DNA from: Panulirus ornatus
Lineage: Eukaryota; Arthropoda; Malacostraca; Decapoda; Palinuridae
Direction: 5' to 3'
Length of the DNA: 64,000 nucleotides
Assembly: GCF_036320965.1 (NCBI RefSeq)
Contig: NC_092249.1
Span: forward strand, 2,572,614 to 2,636,613
The notes beneath the pieces are model-generated. The model saw only the letters and a list, made by a program, of their open reading frames with translations, made no database searches and was not told the origin of the DNA. How positions within the stretch are numbered: the first letter of the stretch is position 1; every line of letters begins with the position of its first letter. Positions 55,882-64,000 of the stretch are shown here, piece by piece. The translations under genes and the position numbers were made by a program.

Positions 55882-57299
55882 CCCTAGGAGTCCTATATGT
55901 TCTTTTGAGGTTTCTGCAGCGCTCAGGAAGTTGGCCACGTCCACTGCCCAGGCCTATGGGTCATACAGTGTTGCCATGTGTACGCGCTGAGTCCAGGGGG
56001 AACTGAATAGTTAGTGCCCTGTATCTTCTTTATGACAGCTGCATCGTGAGCAAGACGGGGTCTTGGGATATACTGAAACGATGTCTGTAGTGCTGTAAAG
56101 ACGGGCGATGTCCAAAGCGTAAGCGGGGAGAATGTGACCCGGGTTTGTGTTTTATGCACCTCCTCTTCGACGATCACCTCCCAGAGTCAGCTTAGCTCCG
56201 ACCTCGTATCCCCCGAGCATCACATGGGAACCCAAACTACCCACTTCACTAAGGCTAAACACACCTCCCGCCCGCAGAAGACCCTCTCTCAAGGCAGTCA
56301 AACTCTTCCCTCTACCACACCTGCTGCACCTCCTCTTCCAGGATAGCACAGAGGCCCTTCACGGCGGGCCAAAATCACCCCTTTGCCACACCTGATGGCC
56401 CACCTCCAGGACCTCGGAGGGAACCGAACCCAGACACACACACCCCACCTCTCGAGCCGGGCCCAAACTACCCCCTTTACCACACCCGACACAAGCGACG
56501 GTTGACTGGCCTTCCCGTGGAGAAGACTCGGTGTGTTCGCTTTCACGTAAAGTCTGGAGGCACATCTCGCCTGCAATAGCCCCATCTACGACACAGAGGG
56601 CAGTAACGTGATCCATCATGCTGTTCCAAGCAGCGGCAAGCTGGCTGATAGCGCGTGCCTTATAGATATTAGCCCTGTGAGTTTACGAATCCCTTCCCAC
56701 GATGGTTCATAGCCCCTCTCGTTCGTTTAACGGTGTCTTTGGCTTCGACGGATGAAGACGAATAATACTTCAACGAAAAGGGAACTCGAATCCATATCAA
56801 AACAAGCGACCAAATCCGGATACTTCTGAAAAACGGGTGATAAAGGTATTCCTTTAGCAATATATTATTGTTTACGAATAAAATACACTGCACTACAACG
56901 AATACATGCATCTGGGACGTAAATTTTGTGAGAAAGGAAGTCGTAAGGTTACCTACTGAGGTTGAGAACGAGACAAACTGAATTAGATGGAGAATACAAC
57001 AACAGAAAACGCTAGGTAAGGATAAAGAGAACCTGATAACTTGCTATTTAAGGGCCTCTCTTATGAAACCCTTTGAAGTAACTGATAAGGGACGAGATAA
57101 AGGGGATCTCTTTAAGCCTCACCACTGGCAGGACGTAAGGGCGTAGGAAAATGAATGATTATAAGTGTTAACTTATGCAAATTAGGAGTACATAAAGCCC
57201 CGCGTGGAGAACAGTGCTACCTCATACATAAGGTAGCGCGAAACATGCTTCTCAATGGTAAAATGAGCCTTACCGTCCTCATAACTTATGGACGTAAAA
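55878..57299. other. Unassigned DNA
   Basis: Balanced composition at 55880-56650, with minus frames open but no domain I recognise. 56650-57300 is AT-richer. Could hide an eroded element or exon, but nothing specific supports it. Confidence 0.45.
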
Positions 57300-57480
57300 C
57301 ATACACATAATCTACATATACATATATAGGCAGTCTACGTATACACATACATATAGTCTACATACATTCTTACATATGTAGACTATATTCATATAGTCAA
57401 CATAAATACATGCATATAGTCTACATATATATACATGCATAGAGTCAACATGTACAAATGCACATATAGTCTACATACAT
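57300..57480. repeat. Degenerate ATAGTCTACATA repeat
   Basis: ATAGTCTACATA or ATAGTCAACAT recurs about eight times at 20-30 bp spacing, with CATACATA spacers. Confidence 0.75.
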
Positions 57481-57617
57481 AAACACTGGGGTATCACACC
57501 AGGTTAAATGGGGGTATAATCGAAGACCACAAGGCTTTAGAGGGCCAATGGATGATCTGGAACACCAGAATCACGCCTTTCCAGACGGCGGAGTGAGGAA
57601 CTGACAGGCGGGGGAGA

Positions 57618-57619
<2 letters not shown>

Positions 57620-57659
<40 letters not shown>
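57620..57659. repeat. (GA)n microsatellite
   Basis: Pure GA run. Confidence 0.96.
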
Positions 57660-57661
<2 letters not shown>

Positions 57662-57891
57662 GCAAGACTGGTTCAGAGAAAGGCTTTGAGGAAGGTTGAG
57701 TATCTCCACGAAGGGGTGAAGGGACTGGAGGAAAAAAAAAATCCTACCAAGTTTTTCCATAGAAAAAGAGAATAAGATGCATACAGGATGAATGGACAGA
57801 GCGGGGCTAAACAGGATAGACAAAGGAAGATAGTGTGTGAAAGGCAGAGGAAACATGGAGACGCACGCATCACCTGTAAAAGGCCTGCTTT

Positions 57892-57894
<3 letters not shown>
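57660..57894. other. Unassigned DNA
   Basis: No repeat or gene recognised. Confidence 0.5.

Positions 57895-57961
<67 letters not shown>
57895..57961. repeat. (AC)n microsatellite
   Basis: Pure AC run, 67 bases. Confidence 0.97.
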
Positions 57962-57963
<2 letters not shown>

Positions 57964-58534
57964 GGCATAGGCAAGGGGGCGTGTGTGTGCGCTTGTGTGC
58001 ATGCATGCACACGTATAATGACGTATGGACACACTCTGATGAGATAAGGAGTAATGGATAGAAATATATCAGTGAAGGACGATATATAGGGAGTATAGAT
58101 AACACAGAGCCAGGCATGATGACTGATAACATGATGAAGAGATAAGGTGTTGTGGAGAGCGAATACACTGTGAACGAGAAGGAATGGCCAAAAATCAAGA
58201 CGGAATTTGATTGGAAAGACGAGATGGAGAGACTATGGGAAGATAACGGGTAACCAGACTTGCGAGACCAGACCAGAGGTGGCGCTGTGGCAGGCCACAG
58301 CTGACGGTGGTGAGTGTGGTAGAGGCTGGTGGTAGAGGTTGGTGGTGGTGGTAGCAGGCCACCACGACCCACCCTCATCTCCCCTTTATAAACAAGGGAG
58401 TTTGCCCGGGGTAAACAGTACGTGTTTACGTGGCCGTGTTGGGACAGACAAGCAAACAAACACTATCCTCCACCACCAACCACCCCCCTACCTTCCTAAC
58501 CACCCTTACCCCACACCCTCTCGATAACTACCCC

Positions 58535-58537
<3 letters not shown>
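57962..58537. other. Unassigned DNA
   Basis: GGTGGTGGTAG-rich at 58305-58360. No gene recognised. Confidence 0.5.

Positions 58538-58582
<45 letters not shown>
58538..58582. repeat. (AC)n microsatellite
   Basis: Pure AC run. Confidence 0.96.
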
Positions 58583-58585
<3 letters not shown>

Positions 58586-58739
58586 TCGCGTCGTCACTCT
58601 TATTTTCCAAAAGGACAAAAAAAAAGCAAGATATTATGCTTTCATTGAAATATATATGAGCCATAAATAACACAGCTGGCGATCATCCAATATCAAATGT
58701 CGTTTATAACAGAGAACCCCCGAGGGATGTGTATCATTC

Positions 58740-58784
58740 CTTATCATTATTATCATTATTTTTATTATTATTATTATCATTATA

Positions 58785-58828
<44 letters not shown>

Positions 58829-58840
58829 CATTATTATCAT
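58740..58840. repeat. (ATT)n trinucleotide microsatellite
   Basis: ATT triplets, interrupted by ATC at both ends and pure in the centre. Confidence 0.95.
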
Positions 58841-58904
58841 ACGATTCTAGGACGCCTTATATCAGGTTCCTGCAAGATCATGGACTGTATGACTTCTCAG
58901 AGGA

Positions 58905-59170
58905 ATTAATCCCTTGAACACGGCGGTACTAACCTTAAGTACGACCTCTGAGAAGAAAGGTACGACAGTGCCACATCCTACGTACGACCTCTGCCAAGGT
59001 ACGACTCCCTTGATTACAACCTCTGAGTGATAGGTGCGACCCTGAGTCAAACGGTACGACCCGTCAATAAACGCCAGATTACTGAGAACACACAGAAAAG
59101 CACGACCCCACAAAAGAGGGTACGACCTGTGAAGAAGGTACGACCCTTGAGCAAGGTTTCATAGAACGAA
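58905..59170 (-). repeat. 21-bp minisatellite family, locus 9 (minus, strongly eroded)
   Basis: Phrases such as CCCTTGAACACGGCGGTAC, AAGGTACGACAG, AACGGTACGACCCGTC and AAGGTACGACCCTTGAGC recur at irregular spacing. A spacer CCTCTGAG(A/T) is specific to this locus. Confidence 0.7.
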
Positions 59171-59688
59171 GGAACGACCCATAAATACGACTACCTGGCT
59201 CCTGACACACGACCCCTTTACATCACAGTCAATACAGGTCACCCAGCAACCTCTAACAACCCTTGAACTACCAATTAAGGATCGATACTGCTCAACCTGT
59301 AAATATGAGGTAGATATCAACACAGCTGATGAAGAATATTGCTCAAAACCTCCAGCACTGATCTATTGTTACAAGAAACCAATACTTCTCACGCACAGCA
59401 AGCAATAACTATAACAAGTTAATGAACAAATAACAAAAATACAACATACAACAGCTATGGTAGCCTCCACGGAATCAGTACAACCACAACTGCCAACCAA
59501 AACGTCTGTGCACCCTTTCCAGTGGAAACCACGCACCAATCCAGATTGGAAAGCAATAATAATAAAGAAAAACGGAACCTTTGAAGAAAAACGGGGAAAC
59601 GGGAGGCAGAAATTCGGGCCCTGCAGACTTACAGAGAGGTTTTAAGACGACTCTGAAGAGAACTATTATAATGCAGGTCACGCTAAGA

Positions 59689-59691
<3 letters not shown>
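59171..59691. other. Unassigned DNA
   Basis: No repeat or gene recognised. Confidence 0.5.

Positions 59692-59761
<70 letters not shown>
59692..59761. repeat. (GA)n microsatellite
   Basis: Pure GA run, about 70 bases. Confidence 0.97.
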
Positions 59762-59763
<2 letters not shown>

Positions 59764-60476
59764 CCCCCTCACCCCAACGCGCGCCTCCTTGTGAATAATC
59801 ACCTACCAAACACACCAAACCACCCCCCCCTGCACACACGCATAAACAAACAAACAAACAAACGACACCTTCAACTAACGATGCCGGGGAAGCCCAAACA
59901 ACCCATTAAAACGACGTCATTCCACCATGAGCTACGATACGAATGTATCTAAACCAAGACCCACATAGAGAGAACCGAATCCCACTGACTCTAATCAGGT
60001 CCCCAACTCAATGTAATAAAAGGTATTTGATACCATGATAAAAGGTATCTGATACCACGAACGTGTTATATGTGGCTTTACCATCCAAACCACCAATTCA
60101 CTGATGCTTCTAAATCAAAAACACGCCATGGAAAGCACCATTGTTCATTTCTAAGCAGAGGCAGATATAGATATAGACACTCCTTCGCGTGAATGACTGA
60201 AAGAGAATAAATGAATAATACAATCTGTCTTTGATACCCTCACGAATACTGTATTTTAAGGAAAACGAAGAGACGTAACGAACGGGCTTAAACGAAACTT
60301 CTTATGTAACAGTACATGCGTACGTTGTCTAATATGCAGGCGACATTTCCAACAACCTTCCTCGTGTATTGATCCATAGCAGACAAGGGCGAACAAGAAC
60401 AAGAACAACAACAACAACAACGAGGCCTGACCATGGTTGTAGAACGTCTGAACCACCACAACCACAACCACCAGGG

Positions 60477-60478
<2 letters not shown>
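59762..60478. other. Unassigned DNA
   Basis: (AAAC)n-like near 59845-59862 and an AAC-rich patch at 60390-60425. A duplication of AAAGGTATTTGATACCA / AAAGGTATCTGATACCA at 60019-60058 includes the inverted pair GGTAT/ATACC. No gene recognised. Confidence 0.5.

Positions 60479-60545
<67 letters not shown>
60479..60545. repeat. (CT)n(CA)n microsatellite
   Basis: CT run passing into CA, as at 33363-33446. Confidence 0.97.
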
Positions 60546-60638
60546 AAAGAGCTGTCGCTCTGTCATGTGTTCAGTGTCATTCTATCATTTCCTGGTGTTC
60601 GTTGGGGGAGGGGGGGAGGGGGTGGGTGTCGCGGGGCG

Positions 60639-60640
<2 letters not shown>

Positions 60641-60669
<29 letters not shown>
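60641..60669. repeat. (GT)n microsatellite after G-rich DNA
   Basis: GT run preceded by GGGGGAGGGGGGGAGGG-type sequence (60604-60640). Confidence 0.94.
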
Positions 60670-60672
<3 letters not shown>

Positions 60673-60815
60673 AATTCTGACAGCAGCACTACAGTCTTCT
60701 TCCCAGCTTGGCTGGCTCTCTGCTGTTTCCTCAAGGCAAAACAAAATCAGATTTAACAGGGGGAAAAAATTACGTTTTTAAGGCAATGCTAAACTGAATG
60801 ATAATAGCAATGATA

Positions 60816-60828
60816 TTACTACTACTAT

Positions 60829-60863
<35 letters not shown>

Positions 60864-60924
60864 TTACTATTACTACTACTACTACTACTACTAATAATAA
60901 TAATAATAATAATAATAATGATAT

Positions 60925-60956
<32 letters not shown>

Positions 60957-60987
60957 ATAATAATAATAATAATAATAATAATGATAT

Positions 60988-61060
<73 letters not shown>
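60816..61060. repeat. Threefold repeated compound (TAC)n(TAA)n microsatellite
   Basis: Three blocks, each a (TAC/ACT)n run followed by a (TAA/AAT)n run. The first two blocks end in the same TGATATTAC junction. The first block also has two internal TAT interruptions. Confidence 0.95.
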
Positions 61061-61552
61061 CAATGCTTTAAGGAATTCAGCCAAACACTGAAAATATATA
61101 GACAAAATGCAGACATTATGTAAAGCACATATGTTAGACCAAGGCATTCCAAAACAAACACTCCCGTATGGCTCTTTACTTGTATAAGAATACGGGAATT
61201 TGACTCTAAATGACAAATGAGATATTGTATGGCATGTTTTACCATGCGTTCGAGATGAATTTAAAAAAATATAATGTGGATTGTGGCTTTATCTAACTTT
61301 CTAATTATTCTATCTGTAATATTTAGCAGCACTTCCATCTACATAGGGTGGCTCAAGCAAAACATCTAGGCAACTTCTGTTATAAATAGGGTCCCCTTAC
61401 CCTATTTTGTAGCAAGCAAATGGGCAGGTACGCTTGAGTAATTGGTATATTTGCTTCGCCATGCTACAGTCCTTTTCGCCAAGCTGTTCGATACAATATG
61501 ATCTTTGCTCGTATCATATTGTTAAGCGAGTCAATCCTATATGGCCGTTTGA
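61061..61552. other. Unassigned AT-rich DNA
   Basis: No repeat or gene recognised apart from early array-like phrases near 61520-61550. Confidence 0.5.
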
Positions 61553-62190
61553 GTCAGGCCATTTTGTTAAGCGAGTTCAAAATATAATCATTACTCAGGC
61601 CATTTTGTTAAGCGAGTTCAAAATATAATCATTATTCAGGCCATTTTGTTAAGCGAGTTCAAAATATAATCATTATTCAGGCCATTTTGTTAAGCGAGTT
61701 CAAAATATAATCATTATTCAGGCCATTTTGTTAAGCGAGTTCAAAATATAATCATTATTCAGGCCATTTTGTTAAGCGAGTTCAAAATATAATCATTACT
61801 CAGGCCATTTTGTTAAGCGAGTTCAAAATATAATCATTATTCAGGCCATTTTGTTAAGCGAGTTCAAAATATAATCATTATTCAGGCCATTTTGTTAAGC
61901 GAGTTCAAAATATAATCATTATTCAGGCCATTTTGTTAAGCGAGTTCAAAATATAATCATTATTCACGCCATTTTGTTAAGCGAGTTTGAAATATAATCA
62001 TTATTCAGGCCATTTTGTTAAGCGAGTTCAAAATATAATCATTACTCAGGCCATTTTGTTAGGCGAGTTCAAAATATAATCATTACTCAGGCCATTTTGT
62101 TAAGCGAGTTTAAAATATAATCGCAACTCAGGCCATTTTGTTAAGCGAGTTTAGAATGTAACCATTGATCAGGCCATTTTGTTTAAGCGA
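61553..62190. repeat. 41-bp minisatellite
   Basis: About 15 units (starts at 61556, 61597 and onward) with core CCATTTTGTTAAGCGAGTTC then AAAATATAATCATTATTCAGG. Central units are nearly identical. The last three units carry more changes (TTTAGAATGTAACC, GATCAGG, an inserted T). Confidence 0.97.
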
Positions 62191-62929
62191 GTCTACCCAA
62201 TATGACTGGCTAGCGGTCATTTACGTCATCAGCCAACAATAAAAAATCTATCATTGAAGTGGAAACTGTGTCAGTGTCCACATCTCATCCATTACGGGGG
62301 CGAGGGCGGGTAAAAACGACTTTTTTCCCTTCCTGTAGAAACAAGAGATGAAGTGTTTTACGGCAGAGGGAATAAAAACTATCACTTTTTACTACAGAAA
62401 ACTTAGCTAGAAGTAAGATTTTTTTTGGTGACTAATGTTAAAGAAAAAAAATTCTATGGTAGAATCCAAGATCCATTAATTTCTGGAAACTAAGATTAAT
62501 AATGATCTCTTCTGACTGTAAAAACCCTTAAAAAAAGGCTTTAATCCATTTCTTTATGTTGGAGGTTTCACTCAAGGACTAAAGTCAACAGCAAGACCGA
62601 GGTTTCAATTGAAATATAGATAGAATTAATGAAAGGGAAAACAAAAGACAAGGGAATGTATTTTCGAATTTTGGAGGAAGTGAAAAACCCATTTTCTTTT
62701 TTTTTTTCCAAATGGAACCACGGCTTAAAATTCTACTTAAAAAAAAAAATCTTTCTTTCCATTTCAATACAAATGGCATAAAATAAGCATAATATTCATA
62801 AAATCCAATCTTCAGATATTCTTCAAAAATAATTTTGAAATAAATTTATTCCTGTAGTTTACAATGAGAGACGGTCAAGCGATTACACTCGGTAATTACA
62901 GTGGTTACATTGGGAGTTTACGTAGATAA
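62191..62929. other. Unassigned AT-rich DNA
   Basis: T/A runs near 62400-62450 and 62690-62750. No gene recognised. Confidence 0.5.
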
Positions 62930-63345
62930 AAATTGGAGTTTATAAGTGATTACATTAGGAATTTATTAGTAATTACATTAAGAGGTTATGCTTTTTACAC
63001 CAAGAGGTTTAAGCTGAATACCCTTTCTGGTAAAGCTGATTAACACTGGGAGATTCAAGCTAATTACATTGGAGGTAACGCAAATTACACTGGTAGATTG
63101 AAGCTGATTACATTGGAAGGTAAAGCTGATTACACTGGGAGATTGAAGCTGATTACATTGGAAGGTAAAGCTGATTACACTGGGAGCTTGAAGCTGATTA
63201 CACTGGGAGATTGAAGCTGATTACATTGGAAGGTAAAGCTGATTACACTGGGAGATTGAAGCTGATTACATTGGAAGGTAAAGCTGATTACACTGGGAGA
63301 TTGAAGCTGATTACATTGGAAGGTAAAACTAATTACATTGGCAGG
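62930..63345. repeat. 45-bp minisatellite built from a ~22-bp unit
   Basis: Core AAGCTGATTACACTGGGAG alternates with AAGCTGATTACATTGGAAGG, so a 45-bp dimer repeats from about 63100 to 63325. The left part (62930-63090) carries single diverged GATTACATT/AATTACA units, the apparent older monomeric state. Confidence 0.92.
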
Positions 63346-63705
63346 CAGAACGTGATACCATATGCTTATCATTAGGGAGATGAAAGTTCATTACAATTAC
63401 CTTAAGGGTGATTATCGGCTTTACTGACCATTACTTTAAGTCACTCCTGTCGGGTGATTACCTCAGAAAATGGTTCTGGGGCAGACGGACAAAATCAACT
63501 CAGGTCACGAATCGTTGGCCCATTGGCGTGGTCACGGCAATGGCCTGCAGTTCACGGTAACAAGGAACTACCAGTTTACGATGGTTTGTACGTGACGTCA
63601 TGCACTGCTAATGGATGAGGTCAAGGGGGCAGGAAATGTCTGATATGGGGTCAAGCCATTTTCTATCTGTTTCCTGGGTCAGTTGATCATGTCTGTACAT
63701 CATGT
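63346..63705. other. Unassigned DNA
   Basis: No repeat or gene recognised. Confidence 0.5.
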
Positions 63706-63706
63706 T

Positions 63707-63781
<75 letters not shown>

Positions 63782-63791
63782 CACACACACA
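63706..63791. repeat. (CA)n microsatellite
   Basis: CA run with ACAT and GC interruptions near 63745 and 63775. Confidence 0.97.
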
Positions 63792-64000
63792 AACACAAAC
63801 ACCTTTCCTGAAAACGCCAAAATATTTCTTTACCATTCAATTCTCCACATCTTCAGAAAGACGATGCCCAGTGGAATCAAACTCGATAAACGGTGGCTGA
63901 GATGTACTCTCGCCTCCTTCCCCAGTTCCTTGTCTCTGGGAATTAAGTTGGCATAATACAACACACTACAACGCCCCTTGTGTTTACGAAATACATCAAA
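63792..64000. other. Unassigned DNA to window end
   Basis: No repeat or gene recognised. Confidence 0.5.

Noticed and set aside
55923..56619. Minus-strand exons in the balanced region at 55.9-56.6 kb
   Set aside because: Several overlapping frames are open but none shows a motif I recognise, and no consistent splice pattern can be proposed.

Overview
This window looks like non-coding DNA from a large, repeat-rich animal genome, most likely a decapod crustacean or a close marine arthropod. That is an inference from three things: the very dense long (GA/CT)n, (CA/GT)n and (AT)n microsatellites, the many different minisatellites, and LINE and SINE remnants of types I associate with decapods. 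I recognise no host protein-coding gene, rRNA, complete tRNA or CRISPR array. Almost every open frame longer than 60 codons is a tandem repeat whose period is a multiple of three, or a dinucleotide run read as an alternating dipeptide.

Layout. About a quarter of the window is tandem repeat when the spans below are added. A CpG-rich 21-bp minisatellite family (core GTCGTACCGTCGTG) recurs at about ten places. It runs mainly on the plus strand at 0.02-0.24, 13.3-13.7, 14.15-14.5 and 16.1-16.3 kb, and mainly on the minus strand at 38.2-38.6, 40.7-41.4, 44.0-44.1, 49.8-49.9 and, eroded, 58.9-59.2 kb. Between these copies lie about 25 other arrays with 18-84 bp units. Notable ones are a 33-copy 25-bp array without a single indel (44.4-45.2 kb), a two-variant mosaic array (24.3-25.0 kb), a palindromic 42-bp array (18.2 kb), and an 84-bp array carrying tRNA-promoter-like boxes next to a perfect hairpin (21.6-21.9 kb).

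Mobile elements. Non-LTR retrotransposon remains are the only recognisable coding sequence. The best is a 5'-truncated LINE at 51.8-52.7 kb with an open C-terminal frame, a 3'UTR and a poly(A) tail. Decayed fragments occur at 8.35-8.5 (YADD motif), 23.6, 25.9 (weak), 32.6-33.1, 36.6-37.3 (FADD motif), 42.9-43.1 and 43.65-43.8 kb. Two copies of a SINE-like element (3.64 and 35.63 kb) contain a core that matches the 3' tail of the 51.8 kb LINE in reverse complement.

The rest is AT-rich or low-complexity sequence with no gene that I can support. No gene network can be described. What the window shows is minisatellite birth, orientation switching, homogenisation and decay, plus retroelement decay.
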